From: an uncultured Prochlorococcus sp.
GTDB taxonomy: Bacteria; Cyanobacteriota; Cyanobacteriia; PCC-6307; Cyanobiaceae
Direction of reading: 5' to 3'
Length of the DNA: 64,000 nt
Assembly (NCBI GenBank): GCA_902538515.1
Contig: CACBFH010000004.1
Coordinates: 1 to 64,000, forward strand
Made by a program: the position numbers and the translations under genes. Shown here one piece after another: positions 35,122 through 45,884 of this stretch. Position 1 is the stretch's first letter. Each line of letters starts with the position of its first letter. The notes below the pieces were generated by a model. The model saw nothing but the letters and a program-made list of their open reading frames with translations. It had not been told where the DNA came from and did not search any database.

Positions 35122-36275
35122 TAGTTTTCAACCATCCTTCCTTTTTGAGGAAATAATCCTGTAGGTTTAAATTGTAAGAATATAACAATCAGTGCAAATA
35201 TCATTACTCTTGCCATACTTGTGGTCGCAAAAAAGTTAATTGTGTTTGATAAAGGTAAAGGCATATCTGGCCATATTGATAAGAGCCTTCCAGCTCCAAT
35301 TAGATCAGTCATTATTCCTATTCCAAATGAAGCGAGTACTGTTCCTAATAAATTTCCTACTCCTCCCAGCACTACAACCATAAAACAACCAACTATATAG
35401 TTTCCCCCAACATTTGGTCCTACAGAACCTAAAAGAGATACTGCTACCCCAGCAACTCCTGCTAAGCCAGATCCAATTCCAAAAGTAATTATATCCACTT
35501 TTTCAGTAGATATACCAAGACAGTCACTCATTTGCCGGTTCTGAGTAACTGCTCTTATACGCATCCCCCAAGCACTTTGATTAAGGAATAATGTTATTGC
35601 TACTACAGATATTAGAGTAATGACAATTATCATTAATCTTGTTTTAGGAAATGCAGTGCCAATAATTTCAATTTGACCTCTCATCCATGAGGGTGCTGTT
35701 ACATCAACATTTCGAGCGCTTGCTCTACTAAGTTTGCTGACAGAGGATGAGATCACGCTACCTGTAAGGACCCCCGTTAAAGCAGCAAATATCCAAGAAC
35801 TAAATTTAAAATATTTGAAATTTATTGATTCTTTTATTTTTGAAGGGAATGTTGTAGGTAAGAATAAACCAATTAACAGACTTATAACCAGACCCGTCCC
35901 ATAAGCTAAAGGTACACTTCTGACAAATTGTTGAAGAATTAAGCTTACGCCCCAAGTTGCGAGAAGTGTTTCTAGTGGACTTCCATAAAGCTTTCTTATT
36001 ATGGTTTTTTCAAGGAGAATGCCTACTACTCCACTAACAATAAAAGCAAGGAAAATAGAAACTATTATGTACGAATTGTAGAAAGGTTTTAATACAGGTA
36101 ATTTGAAAATTAATTGTGTTACGTATGTCGTGTAAGCCCCAAGCATCATAAGTTCTCCATGGGCAAGATTTATTACGCCCATAAGACCAAAAACAATTGC
36201 TAAACCTAATGCAGCAACTAGTAGTACAGATCCGATTGCAACACCATTAAAAAGACTATCGAGAAGTAACTCCAA
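35121..36275 (-). CDS. urtB: Urea ABC transporter, permease UrtB
   Basis: 384 residues, LivH-type permease. GLMGVINLAHGELMMLGAY is the family signature, and a hydrophilic insert (about 150-210; SSSVSKLSRASARNVDVTAP) is characteristic of UrtB. It follows the urtA hairpin and is 83 bp after urtA. Confidence 0.96.
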   Translation of the reverse strand: MELLLDSLFNGVAIGSVLLVAALGLAIVFGLMGVINLAHGELMMLGAYTTYVTQLIFKLPVLKPFYNSYIIVSIFLAFIVSGVVGILLEKTIIRKLYGSPLETLLATWGVSLILQQFVRSVPLAYGTGLVISLLIGLFLPTTFPSKIKESINFKYFKFSSWIFAALTGVLTGSVISSSVSKLSRASARNVDVTAPSWMRGQIEIIGTAFPKTRLMIIVITLISVVAITLFLNQSAWGMRIRAVTQNRQMSDCLGISTEKVDIITFGIGSGLAGVAGVAVSLLGSVGPNVGGNYIVGCFMVVVLGGVGNLLGTVLASFGIGIMTDLIGAGRLLSIWPDMPLPLSNTINFFATTSMARVMIFALIVIFLQFKPTGLFPQKGRMVEN

Positions 36276-36303
36276 TTTAGAAAAAGAAAATATTTGATTA
36301 TAT

Positions 36304-36337
36304 AAAATAAAAGGAGGCGTTAACCTCCTTTTATTTT
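36304..36337. terminator. Perfect 14-bp hairpin between urtA and urtB
   Basis: AAAATAAAAGGAGG and its exact complement CCTCCTTTTATTTT flank a 6-base loop (CGTTAA). The AT ends give a U-rich 3' flank. It probably terminates or trims most urtA transcripts, giving more binding protein than permease, as commonly seen in ABC operons. Confidence 0.8.
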
Positions 36338-36358
36338 GAAGTACAGGTTTTAATTAGA

Positions 36359-37636
36359 TTAAAGCTTATACTTTTCTCCTTTGGAAGGATCTGTCCAATC
36401 ACATGCAAATCCTTTTGAACTTGGATGCTTTTGGTTCCATGCTTGAGGAAGAACAACTCCTGTCTCTTCAAGGATTGTAAATCCACCCTCTGCATTAATC
36501 TCCCCAATCCTTACTGTTTGAGATAAGTGGTGATTAGGCATAACTTCAACAGGACCTTGTGGTGCATCAAACGTTTGTCCAACAAGAGCTTCCCTTACTG
36601 CGTTGTCGTCGAATGTTCCGGCATCTTCTACTGCCTGTTTCCACAAGTAAACCATGTTATAAGCAGATTCTTGAGGATCAGCTACAACACGATCTGATCC
36701 CCATCTTTTCTTGAAACTTTCAGCAAATTTCTTAGATGCAGGGGTATCAATTGACATCATGTAGTTCCAAGCCCCGTAGTGACCTTCAAGGAACTCAGGA
36801 CCAATTGTACTAATCTCTTCTTCCGCAATTGAATAGTTCATTACGTAGTAACCACTTGAAGGTGTGATTCCTGCGTCTTGAATCTGCTTGAAGAATGCAA
36901 CGTTTTGGTCACCATTAAGAGTATTAATGATTATTCCACCGTCAGGCAAAGCTTTTTTGATTTTTGAAATAATTGGAGCAACTTCAGTATTTCCTAATGG
37001 AAGGTAATCTTCTCCAACAACTTTACCGCCTAACTGTTTTACCTGAGCTTTTGTGATTGTGTTTGAAGTTCTTGGGAATACATAATCAGAACCTACAAGG
37101 AAGAAATCTCCACCTGCTGCGGGAGAACGCTTATACATGAAATCTGTAGCGGGTTCGGATTGTTGGTTAGGTGTGGCTCCGGTATAGAAAATGTTGTTAG
37201 AACATTCTTGAGCTTCATATTGAATTGGGTAGTAAAGGAATGCATCTTTTGATTCGTAGACAGGTAACATTGCCTTTCTACTTGCAGATGTCCATCCACC
37301 AAACACGACAGGAACTCCGTCTTGGTCTATAAGTTTCTTTGATTTTTCAGCAAAAGTTGGCCAGTCAGATGCACCATCTTCAACTATGTATTCTATTTTG
37401 TAGCTCTTGCCGCCAACTGTAACACCACCAGCAGCATTTATCTCTTCAATAGCCATTTTTTCTGTATCAACAAGAGTTGATTCAGAGATAGCCATTGTTC
37501 CGGATAACGAATGCAAAATACCGACGGTTACTGTGTCATCGAAACTTCCGGAGGTTCCGCCTCCACCACAGGAAGTTGCGGTGACCGCAAGTGAGGCAGT
37601 AGCTAAACCTGCCAAAATACGCCTTGAAATTCTCAT
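36359..37636 (-). CDS. urtA: Urea ABC transporter, substrate-binding lipoprotein UrtA
   Basis: 425 residues. Lipoprotein signal with lipobox Cys at 23 (LAVTATSC), then a Gly-rich linker and the Type I periplasmic binding fold (VGILHSLSGTMAISE; VVFGGWTSASRKAMLP; YYPIQYEAQECSNN). Higher GC and fewer rare codons than its neighbours suit an abundant protein. It has an NtcA-type promoter just upstream and a strong hairpin just after it. Confidence 0.97.
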   Translation of the reverse strand: MRISRRILAGLATASLAVTATSCGGGGTSGSFDDTVTVGILHSLSGTMAISESTLVDTEKMAIEEINAAGGVTVGGKSYKIEYIVEDGASDWPTFAEKSKKLIDQDGVPVVFGGWTSASRKAMLPVYESKDAFLYYPIQYEAQECSNNIFYTGATPNQQSEPATDFMYKRSPAAGGDFFLVGSDYVFPRTSNTITKAQVKQLGGKVVGEDYLPLGNTEVAPIISKIKKALPDGGIIINTLNGDQNVAFFKQIQDAGITPSSGYYVMNYSIAEEEISTIGPEFLEGHYGAWNYMMSIDTPASKKFAESFKKRWGSDRVVADPQESAYNMVYLWKQAVEDAGTFDDNAVREALVGQTFDAPQGPVEVMPNHHLSQTVRIGEINAEGGFTILEETGVVLPQAWNQKHPSSKGFACDWTDPSKGEKYKL

Positions 37637-37684
37637 GAATTAGGATAAATTAGGTAATTGACCCTGATTAGGGGGATAAAATAA

Positions 37685-37726
37685 AAGTTATTAACGAGTG
37701 GAGATTCGTTTTGTATCAGTCGTAAC
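37685..37726 (-). promoter_or_regulatory. NtcA-activated promoter of urtA
   Basis: On the minus strand GTT-N8-TAC (37726-37713) is one base from the NtcA consensus GTA-N8-TAC, and exactly 22 bases later comes TAACTT (37690-37685), fitting the TAN3T -10 box. This is the standard layout for nitrogen-activated promoters in cyanobacteria, 49 bases before the urtA start codon. Confidence 0.75.
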
Positions 37727-37765
37727 TTTTTGTTGAATCCAATATATTTAGTAATGAATATTTTT

Positions 37766-38377
37766 CTAGTTTCGATTGTTGGGTATATGTGATTCTAAAA
37801 ATTGAGTTATTTCTTCAACTCCCCTGCCGCTACTAAGGTTGGTAAAAAACCAAGGTTTCCCTTTTCTCATAAATTCAGTATCACTTTTCATAATATTTAA
37901 ATCTGCACCAACTTTATCTGCTAAGTCAATTTTGTTTATTAATAATAAATCCGACCTTGTTATCCCTGGACCCCCTTTTCTAGGAATTTTGTCTCCGGCA
38001 GATACATCAATCACAAATATTGATAAATCCACAAGTTCTGGACTAAAACTAGATGCTAAATTATCACCTCCACTTTCTACAAAAACAAAATCTAATGGAT
38101 TATATTTATTTTCTAAATCTAAAACTGCATTTCTATTTAATGAACAATCCTCTCTTATCGCGGTATGAGGACAACCTCCTGTTTCTACACCAATAATTCT
38201 TCCTTCCTCTAATACCTTTTTATTTATTAGAAAGTCAGCATCTTCTTTGGTGTAGATATCATTGGTGACAACTGCTATTTCATAATTTTTTTTCATCCTT
38301 AAGCATAGAGTCTCTACTAATGCAGTTTTTCCTGAACCTACAGGTCCAGCAACCCCCACTCTCAATTTGCTACTCAT
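37766..38377 (-). CDS. ureG: Urease accessory GTPase UreG
   Basis: 203 residues. P-loop [12 protein letters not shown], metal motif with Cys-Pro-His in [18 protein letters not shown], and [13 protein letters not shown] hydrolysis drives nickel transfer to urease with UreD and UreF. 3 bp after ureF; urtA follows after a 129-bp gap with its own promoter. Confidence 0.97.
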   Translation of the reverse strand: MSSKLRVGVAGPVGSGKTALVETLCLRMKKNYEIAVVTNDIYTKEDADFLINKKVLEEGRIIGVETGGCPHTAIREDCSLNRNAVLDLENKYNPLDFVFVESGGDNLASSFSPELVDLSIFVIDVSAGDKIPRKGGPGITRSDLLLINKIDLADKVGADLNIMKSDTEFMRKGKPWFFTNLSSGRGVEEITQFLESHIPNNRN

Positions 38378-38380
38378 AAA

Positions 38381-39079
38381 TTAATTTCTAAAAAGTTTTG
38401 TATAAAGGTCATTATGATTTTGTTGTGCCATAGCTAAACCTATATTGCCAAAATAGATGTCATCAATTTCTTTGTCCATAATTTCTTCAGAAACTTTTGA
38501 AATTATTGCTAATAAATCTCTCTGAATTAATTGTGCTTTTGTTGACCCAATAGGAATAATTCTTAATGCAGCACTAACTTGGTTTGCACTCCACGTATAG
38601 AAAAAATTCTCAACCATTTCTAACTTGGTAATTTCAAAACAATAACAAGCCCAACTCCACGCTAATGACCAGGAGCTTTTTTTATTATTTTCATATAGAT
38701 ATTCAAATCCAAATTCTTTGGTTAAATCAAAGAGAGATTTTGCCATTTGAATTTGTTGTTCTCTCATTTCGAGAGAGTCCTTTGAAGAGAGGATCCATTT
38801 ATCCAAACTTATTAGCTTTTGCAAATTACCTTTTAAATTTTTGCAGTCATTTATCTCAATGAAAATATCATAAAAATCTAATAAAAGTCTTGCATCGAGT
38901 CTTATCTGACCAATTTTTAGTTCACTTATGATTAAGTCTTTTACCGAATTTGAATCTGTTAAATTTTTATTATGAAGATAACTTTCCATCCCCTCCGAAT
39001 AACAAAATCCTCCAACTGGTAAGTTAGGACTTGTTAATAAATATTTTAATAAGTGACTTTTACTCATGACTATGGGCAC
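38381..39079 (-). CDS. ureF: Urease accessory protein UreF
   Basis: 232 residues, helical. SPNLPVGGFCYSEGMESYL is the family start and SANQVSAALRIIPIGSTKAQ the conserved C-terminal block. Start at 39079, or Met at 39067; either way it overlaps the end of ureE, so the genes are coupled. Confidence 0.95.
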   Translation of the reverse strand: MPIVMSKSHLLKYLLTSPNLPVGGFCYSEGMESYLHNKNLTDSNSVKDLIISELKIGQIRLDARLLLDFYDIFIEINDCKNLKGNLQKLISLDKWILSSKDSLEMREQQIQMAKSLFDLTKEFGFEYLYENNKKSSWSLAWSWACYCFEITKLEMVENFFYTWSANQVSAALRIIPIGSTKAQLIQRDLLAIISKVSEEIMDKEIDDIYFGNIGLAMAQQNHNDLYTKLFRN

Positions 39080-39509
39080 CTCTTTCCGGAAAAAACTTTT
39101 TTTTTGTATTTTTTATATCAACTTTAAAATTAAGAAGCATATTTTTAATAACATAATCACTTTTTGTTAGAAGAATGTCTTCTTCGATTTCTACTTCCAC
39201 GTGTCTATTTCCAAGGTGATAAGCAGTTTTAATAAGCTCAATTTTAGAATTTGAACTTATTTCAATTAAATTCTCTGCTTTGGCAATTATCTCTACATAA
39301 AAATTGGACTCGTTAGTTGAGAGAATATCTCCATCATTTAATTTGCCATCCCTAGGTAATTGTAAGATTATTTCTTGATCACAATCAGTTAATCTTTTAC
39401 CTCTTAAAATTCTTCTTTCATCTGAACTTAAGGTAAGTTTTAGAAGTGAACCTAATTTCGGTTTTTTCTTAATCCAATCAGTTACAACAATTTGTTTATT
39501 CATTCTCAT
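39060..39509 (-). CDS. ureE: Urease accessory protein UreE (nickel carrier)
   Basis: 149 residues from ATG at 39509 (MNKQ at 39503 is also possible). N-terminal peptide-binding domain and C-terminal nickel domain with HLGNRHVEVEIEEDILL. The C-terminal tail has only HSHE, so the long poly-His tail of some homologues is missing. First gene of the ureEFG transcript, divergent from ureD across 48 bp. Confidence 0.94.
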   Translation of the reverse strand: MRMNKQIVVTDWIKKKPKLGSLLKLTLSSDERRILRGKRLTDCDQEIILQLPRDGKLNDGDILSTNESNFYVEIIAKAENLIEISSNSKIELIKTAYHLGNRHVEVEIEEDILLTKSDYVIKNMLLNFKVDIKNTKKKFFPERGAHSHE

Positions 39510-39557
39510 AATCAAAATTTTTGGTTACTTTAATTTAGTAATTAAAGAAAACAATTT

Positions 39558-40460
39558 ATGATTAAAACTTCATGGGAAGGTAATTGTTTCTTAAATTTTT
39601 TCAATAATAAAGCAAGTTTAGGAAATGTTGACAAAACAATCTTTAAATCTAAATCAACTTCCCCTTATAAGTTATTAAAGTCTACTTATGATCAAGAGGG
39701 CAGATGCATTTTGCCTGTCCTTCATACTGCAGGGGGATTGGTAGGAGGTGATTTACTCGATTTTGAGGTTAATCTTGAAAATAACTCTAAAGTTTTGTTG
39801 ACTACTTCTTCAGCTCAGAAAGTATATGGATCAGTTGGAAGATCTAAAATCAATCCGAAAGGAAGTTATTCAAGGCAAAAGATTCTCATAAACATTCTTG
39901 ACAATTCTCATTTAGAGTATCTTCCCCAAGAAACAATCATCTTTGCAAATGGTTTATATGAGCAAATTTTTAAAGTATCTATTTCAGAAACTTCAAGTTT
40001 TTTATTTACTGATTTAATAAGACTTGGAAGATCTTCTTCAGGAGAATCTATTGAGAATGGAGTTTTTAGGTCTAAATTAGAAATTATGAGAAATAATGTT
40101 TTACTTGATGATTGGGAATATGTTGATCAGATTGAATTATCTAAGGCAAGTTTTGTGGCCAAGTCAGGCATGGATTACATGCCCGTTTTTGGATCCTTAA
40201 TTTGGATTTGCGAAAAAGATTTTTCCAAGTCAAAAATAAATAATCTTGTTGGAAATATAAAAAAAATTTTCAATGAAACTAATTATAAAATATCTATTGG
40301 AATCCTTGAGAATGGAATCTCTGTAAGATTCCTTGGAAGTTCTTCTCAAAATGCAAGAAAATGTTTTTTTTGTATTTGGAAACAAATTAGGTCTGTTTGT
40401 GGATTTTGTGAGCCAAAATATCAAGGTGTATGGCCTTTACAAGATTCTATGAATTATTAA
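39558..40460 (+). CDS. ureD: Urease accessory protein UreD
   Basis: 300 residues. [19 protein letters not shown] and [13 protein letters not shown] are family hallmarks, with [15 protein letters not shown] in the middle. Forms the apo-urease activation complex. First gene of ureDABC. The 48-bp divergent region contains the inverted repeat TTACT-N7-AGTAA (39525-39541). Confidence 0.96.
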   Translation: MIKTSWEGNCFLNFFNNKASLGNVDKTIFKSKSTSPYKLLKSTYDQEGRCILPVLHTAGGLVGGDLLDFEVNLENNSKVLLTTSSAQKVYGSVGRSKINPKGSYSRQKILINILDNSHLEYLPQETIIFANGLYEQIFKVSISETSSFLFTDLIRLGRSSSGESIENGVFRSKLEIMRNNVLLDDWEYVDQIELSKASFVAKSGMDYMPVFGSLIWICEKDFSKSKINNLVGNIKKIFNETNYKISIGILENGISVRFLGSSSQNARKCFFCIWKQIRSVCGFCEPKYQGVWPLQDSMNY

Positions 40461-40510
40461 TTATGTTCATAAAGAACCTTTTTTAAGAATTTATAGATTA
40501 ATTTTTTATT

Positions 40511-40813
40511 ATGCACCTTTCACCTCAAGAAAAGGATAAATTATTGATTTTTTCTGCTGCGCTCTTAGCTGAAAGAAGGCTTAGTCGAGGTCTTAAGCTT
40601 AATTATCCTGAAACAATTGCTTTTTTGAGTTTTCAAGTTCTTGAAGGAGCTCGAGATGGAAAAAGTGTAAGTCAATTAATGTCAGAGGGAACTACTTGGC
40701 TTTCAAAATCACAAGTTATGGAGGGTATTCCTGAAATGGTTCATGAAGTTCAAATTGAAGCAGTTTTCCCTGATGGAACAAAGTTAGTTACTATTCACAA
40801 TCCGATTAACTAA
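40511..40813 (+). CDS. ureA: Urease gamma subunit
   Basis: 100 residues. [20 protein letters not shown] and [20 protein letters not shown] are the standard gamma-subunit blocks. Forms the UreABC trimer. 50 bp after ureD and 2 bp before ureB. Confidence 0.98.
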   Translation: MHLSPQEKDKLLIFSAALLAERRLSRGLKLNYPETIAFLSFQVLEGARDGKSVSQLMSEGTTWLSKSQVMEGIPEMVHEVQIEAVFPDGTKLVTIHNPIN

Positions 40814-40815
40814 TT

Positions 40816-41136
40816 ATGAGTAATTTAATTCCTGGCGAAATAATTCCTGAACAAGGTGAAATCGAATTAAATCTTGGTAAGGAGGTTAAAACAGTAAAAG
40901 TTTCTAATTCTGGAGATAGACCTGTACAAATTGGATCTCATTATCATTTTTTTGAGGCTAATAAGGTTTTAATTTTTGATCGAGAGATAACACTTGGTAT
41001 GCGTCTTGACATTCCTGCAGGAACAGCAATTAGATTTGAACCTGGAGATACAACTGATGTCAAATTAGTTCCATATTCAGGTTTAAGAATTGCAAATGGT
41101 TTTAATTCATTGGTAAACGGTTCTTTAGATACTTAA
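40816..41136 (+). CDS. ureB: Urease beta subunit
   Basis: 106 residues. [36 protein letters not shown] and IRFEPGDT are standard. 4 bp before ureC. Confidence 0.98.
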   Translation: MSNLIPGEIIPEQGEIELNLGKEVKTVKVSNSGDRPVQIGSHYHFFEANKVLIFDREITLGMRLDIPAGTAIRFEPGDTTDVKLVPYSGLRIANGFNSLVNGSLDT

Positions 41137-41140
41137 AGTT

Positions 41141-42850
41141 ATGTCTTATAAAATTGACAGAAACACTTATGCTCAAACTTACGGACCCACTACAGGAGAT
41201 CGAGTAAGGCTTGCTGATACCGAACTTTTTATTGAAGTAGAAAAGGATTTAACCACATACGGAGATGAAGTTAAATTCGGTGGAGGTAAAGTCATTCGAG
41301 ATGGGATGGGACAGTCTCAAGTAAGAAGAGCTGATGGAGCTGTAGATACTGTAATAACTAATGCTTTGATAGTAGATTGGTGGGGAATTATTAAGGCTGA
41401 TGTGGGTATAAAAGATGGAATGATTTTCGAAATTGGTAAGGCTGGTAATCCTGATATCCAGGATAATGTCAATATTGTTATTGGTGCATCAACAGAGGTA
41501 ATAGCAGGAGAAGGCCATATTCTTACTGCAGGCTCAATAGATACCCACATTCACTTCATTTGTCCCCAACAAATTGAAACAGCACTAGCATCAGGAATTA
41601 CAACCATGTTAGGAGGAGGAACTGGACCTGCAACTGGTACAAATGCCACTACTTGTACTCCGGGTTCTTTTCATATTTCAAGAATGCTTCAATCTGCAGA
41701 AGCATTTCCCATGAATTTAGGTTTTTTTGGAAAAGGAAACTCAACAAACGAGAGCAATCTTATTGATCAGGTTGAAGCTGGTGCATGTGGATTGAAGCTT
41801 CATGAGGATTGGGGAACGACTCCCTCTACAATAAATTCTTGTCTTATTGTTGCAGATAAGTTTGACGTACAAGTATGTATTCATACTGATACTTTGAATG
41901 AGGCAGGCTTTGTTGAAGATACCATCAACGCTATTGCTGGGAGAACTATTCATACTTTTCATACCGAAGGAGCAGGTGGAGGTCATGCGCCAGACATCAT
42001 AAAAATTTGTGGTGAAAATAATGTTCTTCCAAGTAGTACAAATCCAACAAGACCCTATACAAAGAACACATTAGAAGAACATCTTGACATGTTAATGGTT
42101 TGTCATCATTTAGATTCTAAAATCCCAGAAGATATTGCATTTGCTGAATCAAGGATCAGAAGAGAGACTATTGCAGCTGAGGATATCTTGCATGATATAG
42201 GCGCCTTTTCAATTATTGCTAGTGATTCTCAAGCTATGGGAAGAGTTGGTGAAGTAATTACAAGAACTTTTCAAACCGCTCATAAAATGAAAGTCCAAAG
42301 GGGGCCGCTATCGCAAGATTCCGATAGAAACGATAATTACAGAGTAAAAAGATATATTTCTAAGGTCACTATTAATCCTGCGATAGCTCATGGTATCGAT
42401 AAACATGTTGGGTCTATTGAAAAGGGTAAAATTGCGGATTTGGCATTGTGGAAACCTTCCTTTTTTGCAGTAAAGCCTGAATTAGTTGTTAAAGGAGGAT
42501 CTATAGTTTGGTCCCAAATGGGAGATGCAAATGCTTCAATTCCTACTCCAGGTCCAGTACATGGTCGACCTATGTTTGCAAGTTTTGGCCAATCTCTAGT
42601 TAAGAGTTCTTTTAACTTTTTAAGTAAAATTTCAATTGATCAAAATATTCCAAATAAATTAGGCTTACAAAAGAAATGTATTGCTGTAGAAAATACCAGA
42701 AATATCAATAAATCAAGCTTAAAACTTAACAGTAAATTACCAAATATTTCAGTTGATCCTCAAACTTATGAAGTTTTTTCTGATGGGGAACTTCTTACTT
42801 GTGAACCACTTGATGTAGTCCCAATGGCTCAGAGATATTTTTTGCTTTAG
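41141..42850 (+). CDS. ureC: Urease alpha (catalytic) subunit
   Basis: 569 residues, full length. Nickel ligands H136 and H138 (DTHIHF), the carbamylated lysine K219 (GLKLHED) with H221, and the flap C321-H322-H323 (MVCHHLD) are in place. Hydrolyses urea to ammonia and carbamate. The stop overlaps the convergent gpgS by 4 bp. No frameshift seen. Confidence 0.98.
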   Translation: MSYKIDRNTYAQTYGPTTGDRVRLADTELFIEVEKDLTTYGDEVKFGGGKVIRDGMGQSQVRRADGAVDTVITNALIVDWWGIIKADVGIKDGMIFEIGKAGNPDIQDNVNIVIGASTEVIAGEGHILTAGSIDTHIHFICPQQIETALASGITTMLGGGTGPATGTNATTCTPGSFHISRMLQSAEAFPMNLGFFGKGNSTNESNLIDQVEAGACGLKLHEDWGTTPSTINSCLIVADKFDVQVCIHTDTLNEAGFVEDTINAIAGRTIHTFHTEGAGGGHAPDIIKICGENNVLPSSTNPTRPYTKNTLEEHLDMLMVCHHLDSKIPEDIAFAESRIRRETIAAEDILHDIGAFSIIASDSQAMGRVGEVITRTFQTAHKMKVQRGPLSQDSDRNDNYRVKRYISKVTINPAIAHGIDKHVGSIEKGKIADLALWKPSFFAVKPELVVKGGSIVWSQMGDANASIPTPGPVHGRPMFASFGQSLVKSSFNFLSKISIDQNIPNKLGLQKKCIAVENTRNINKSSLKLNSKLPNISVDPQTYEVFSDGELLTCEPLDVVPMAQRYFLL

Positions 42851-44073
42851 AAATTATTAATTAATTCTTTTTCACTTGTCTTTATTTCTTTTGACCCAGC
42901 AATAGCTAAATCTTCTTGCAGTTTGTTCTCACAAGATAGAACTCTTGACCAACTTGGTAACTGTTGTGTCGTGGGGCAAGCTAGGTAATCTTCTGTGGCA
43001 GGTCTCAATAGTTTCGCAAACTTTTGTACTGATAGTTCTTCTTCATGCCTATCGTATGGAAGTTGATTAACTGCTGAATCTAATCCAAATTGTTTGACTC
43101 GATCTTCTCCAACTCTTTTGTAGAGAACTTCTAAGGTTGCTAGCTGAGTGCTAGTTAAGGTCTCTGCTTGATGCTCCATCATACCTCTTAAAACACTTGA
43201 AAGTATTTCAGTACACATTTTTTGCAACCCTTCTTTGGAGGATTCACCAATATTCTTATGTTTATGATCAAACAAACCTAGATCAACTTGAGCTATTTTG
43301 GAGGTTCTTACGTTTCTATAAACCTCTGATAATAAACCTATTTCTAAACCCCAGTCACAAGGTATTCTTAAATTCATAGCAAGGTCTTTAGTAAAAGCAA
43401 ACTCACCTGCTAATGGATATCTAAATGATTGAAGATATTGTAAAAATGGACCCTTCCCAACTAACTGTTCAAGACTAGCTAATAAAGGACCCACAAATAA
43501 TCTTGTTGCCCTACCTTGCAATTGATTTGTTTCTAAGGATAACCTGCTGTAAAAGGCCTTCACATATGATATCCCATATGACTCATCTAGAAGTGGAAGT
43601 ATCATTCTTGAAGGGTACAAGGGACTAAAAGTTCTTATATCAGCATCAAAAAGTGCAACAACTTCTGATTTTCTAGTAGCAACTCCTATACCTTGCCAGA
43701 CTGCCCACCCTTTACCTGGAGTTCCTAAAAGTTCTAAACCATTTTTTTCTTGGCTTTTTAACAGCTCTATTACAGAGGGGGAATTAGTCCATTGAACATG
43801 AACTGGAAATGGCATTGAATCAAAAAATGATTTTGCAGCTTTAACTTGATCAACAGTTTTTGCAGAGAGAGCAATAACTAATTCATTTAACCCTGTGAGG
43901 TTTTTTAAAACTTCTCTTATATCTTTTAATGCTGGGCGCTCAAACTCTTCATATAAACAAGGTATTAAAATACTAGTTGATTTTTTTTTAAGACTTTTGT
44001 TTAATTCTTTAAGTAAATTTCTCGTAACTCCATATTCATGTATTGTTGTGATTAACCCTTGTTGAAAGTCCAT
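42847..44073 (-). CDS. gpgS: Glucosyl-3-phosphoglycerate synthase
   Basis: 408 residues, GT81 family. Transfers glucose from NDP-glucose to 3-phosphoglycerate. GT-A fold with metal motif D143-A-D145 ([14 protein letters not shown]), preceded by [15 protein letters not shown] and [12 protein letters not shown]. First step of glucosylglycerate, a compatible solute of picocyanobacteria. Divergent from the GH13 gene with 32 bp between start codons. Confidence 0.95.
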   Translation of the reverse strand: MDFQQGLITTIHEYGVTRNLLKELNKSLKKKSTSILIPCLYEEFERPALKDIREVLKNLTGLNELVIALSAKTVDQVKAAKSFFDSMPFPVHVQWTNSPSVIELLKSQEKNGLELLGTPGKGWAVWQGIGVATRKSEVVALFDADIRTFSPLYPSRMILPLLDESYGISYVKAFYSRLSLETNQLQGRATRLFVGPLLASLEQLVGKGPFLQYLQSFRYPLAGEFAFTKDLAMNLRIPCDWGLEIGLLSEVYRNVRTSKIAQVDLGLFDHKHKNIGESSKEGLQKMCTEILSSVLRGMMEHQAETLTSTQLATLEVLYKRVGEDRVKQFGLDSAVNQLPYDRHEEELSVQKFAKLLRPATEDYLACPTTQQLPSWSRVLSCENKLQEDLAIAGSKEIKTSEKELINNF

Positions 44074-44094
44074 TTTCTAATTGATGTGCAGAAT

Positions 44095-44106
44095 AGTATT
44101 AATACT
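44095..44106. promoter_or_regulatory. Palindrome in the divergent gpgS/GH13 region
   Basis: AGTATTAATACT is a perfect 12-bp palindrome in the 32-bp gap, touching the TTG start at 44106. It could be an operator serving both genes or part of a -10 region; AT-rich chance palindromes are common here. Confidence 0.3.
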
Positions 44107-45884
44107 TGGGTGATTTTTTCAAAGTGAAGCAAATTGATTCAGAGAAAAAATTAGATAGATTAAAAATTGGTAAATTGTTAAAAACAATTTATTCAAATAA
44201 TACTACAGAAGAAATTAATTTTATTTCAAATCAATTATTACAGATTTTAGATGATTTCTCTGAGAAATCTGCTTATGAAGAAATAAGAGATAAGGAAAGA
44301 TGGAATGAATCTCATTCTGTTTTGATAACTTATGCAGATAGTATTTATAAAAATGGAGAGGCAACATTAATAACTCTCAGGGGGTTGTTAAGTAAACATT
44401 TTGGCAGTCTTTCTAAAGTTGTTCATATTCTCCCTTTTCTAAGATCCACAAGCGATGGAGGTTTTGCAGTCTCAAGTTATGATTCCTTAGAAGAACAATT
44501 TGGTAATTGGGATGATCTCAAAAGTATTTCAAAAAGTCATAATTTGATGGCTGATTTGGTTTTAAACCATGTTTCATCATCTCACCCATGGGTCCAGCAA
44601 TTTATTAAATCCCAAGAGCCAGGGATATCAAATGTTTTTTCACCGAATCAAAATCTTAACTGGTCAAATGTAGTTAGACCAAGGAGTTCCTCCTTGTTTT
44701 CTCAAATAAATACTGAAGATGGCCCTAAACAAGTTTGGACAACTTTTGGTCCAGATCAAATTGATTTGAATTGGCATAATCCAAAAATGTCTCTTGAATT
44801 CCTAAATTTAATAATTACTTATTTATCTAATGGAATTAAGTGGTTCAGGCTTGATGCTGTAGGTTTTATTTGGAAAGAATCAGGGACAACGTGCTTACAT
44901 TTGCCAAAAGCACATTCAATTGTGAAACTTTTAAGAGTTCTTTTAAATAATCTTCTTGATGATGGAGTTTTAATAACAGAAACTAATGTTCCTCAGAAAG
45001 AAAATTTGTCCTATCTAATTCCTGATGATGAAGCCCATATGGCATATAATTTCCCATTGCCTCCTCTTCTTTTAGAGGCAATTATTACTTCAAGAGCTGA
45101 TATTCTAAACTCATGGATTTTTGATTGGCCAATATTATCTGAAGATACGACACTATTTAATTTTACTGCATCACATGATGGCGTTGGTTTAAGAGCTCTT
45201 GAGGGTTTAATGAATGAGCAGAGAATTAAAGATTTGTTAGTTAATTGTGAAAAAAGAGGGGGCTTAGTAAGTCATAGACGTTTATCAAATGGTGATGATA
45301 AACCCTATGAATTGAATATCAGTTGGTGGAGCGCAATGGAAGACTCCAGCAGAGATTCAAATCGATTTCAGTTTGAGAGATTTATCTTAACTCAGTTACT
45401 AGTAATGGCTTTGAAAGGGGTCCCTGCCTTTTATTTACCAGCTTTACTTGCCTCAGAAAATGATATCAAAAGTTTTTCTATGACAGGTCAAAGAAGAGAT
45501 CTCAATAGAGAAAAATTTAAATTAGACAATCTTTTGTCTGTTTTGAATAATCCTGAATCGAGTGCTAATAAAAACCTAAAATATCTTCGTAACGCCATGG
45601 ATGTTAGATCAGAATTAAAGCAATTTCACCCTCGTTCAGAAATGAAATGTTTGTCTAAAGGTAGAAGTGATATTGTTGTAATCAAAAGAAGTAAAGGTCC
45701 TAAATCTGTTTTTGCAATACATAATATGACTGAAAATAAAATCAATTATCAATTGAATGATAATGATCTACCAAAAATAATTGATAATGATTTCAATACC
45801 CAAGATTTTTTAACATCTACCAAATATAATTGGAAAAATATTAGTCTTAATCCTTTTCAAGTTATTTGGCTAAGTTCTTTATAA
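44106..45884 (+). CDS. GH13 (sucrose-phosphorylase-like) enzyme, likely glucosylglycerate phosphorylase
   Basis: 592 residues, GH13 subfamily 18 type by overall pattern. Catalytic nucleophile D250 (WFRLDAVGF), acid/base E292 (LITETNVP), transition-state D358 (TASHDGVGL). The subfamily includes phosphorylases of sucrose and of glucosylglycerate. Being between gpgS and gpgP with glycerate kinase two genes on argues for glucosylglycerate as substrate, giving glucose-1-P and glycerate. Start is TTG (44106) or GTG at 44124. 1 base before the phosphatase. Confidence 0.88.
   Translation: MGDFFKVKQIDSEKKLDRLKIGKLLKTIYSNNTTEEINFISNQLLQILDDFSEKSAYEEIRDKERWNESHSVLITYADSIYKNGEATLITLRGLLSKHFGSLSKVVHILPFLRSTSDGGFAVSSYDSLEEQFGNWDDLKSISKSHNLMADLVLNHVSSSHPWVQQFIKSQEPGISNVFSPNQNLNWSNVVRPRSSSLFSQINTEDGPKQVWTTFGPDQIDLNWHNPKMSLEFLNLIITYLSNGIKWFRLDAVGFIWKESGTTCLHLPKAHSIVKLLRVLLNNLLDDGVLITETNVPQKENLSYLIPDDEAHMAYNFPLPPLLLEAIITSRADILNSWIFDWPILSEDTTLFNFTASHDGVGLRALEGLMNEQRIKDLLVNCEKRGGLVSHRRLSNGDDKPYELNISWWSAMEDSSRDSNRFQFERFILTQLLVMALKGVPAFYLPALLASENDIKSFSMTGQRRDLNREKFKLDNLLSVLNNPESSANKNLKYLRNAMDVRSELKQFHPRSEMKCLSKGRSDIVVIKRSKGPKSVFAIHNMTENKINYQLNDNDLPKIIDNDFNTQDFLTSTKYNWKNISLNPFQVIWLSSL

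Noticed and set aside
37093..37302. Minus-strand frame inside urtA
   Set aside because: Another frame within a well-supported gene, with no start signal.
39516..39557. NtcA site between ureE and ureD
   Set aside because: The inverted repeat there (TTACT-N7-AGTAA) is in the opposite sense to GTA-N8-TAC and does not match the consensus.
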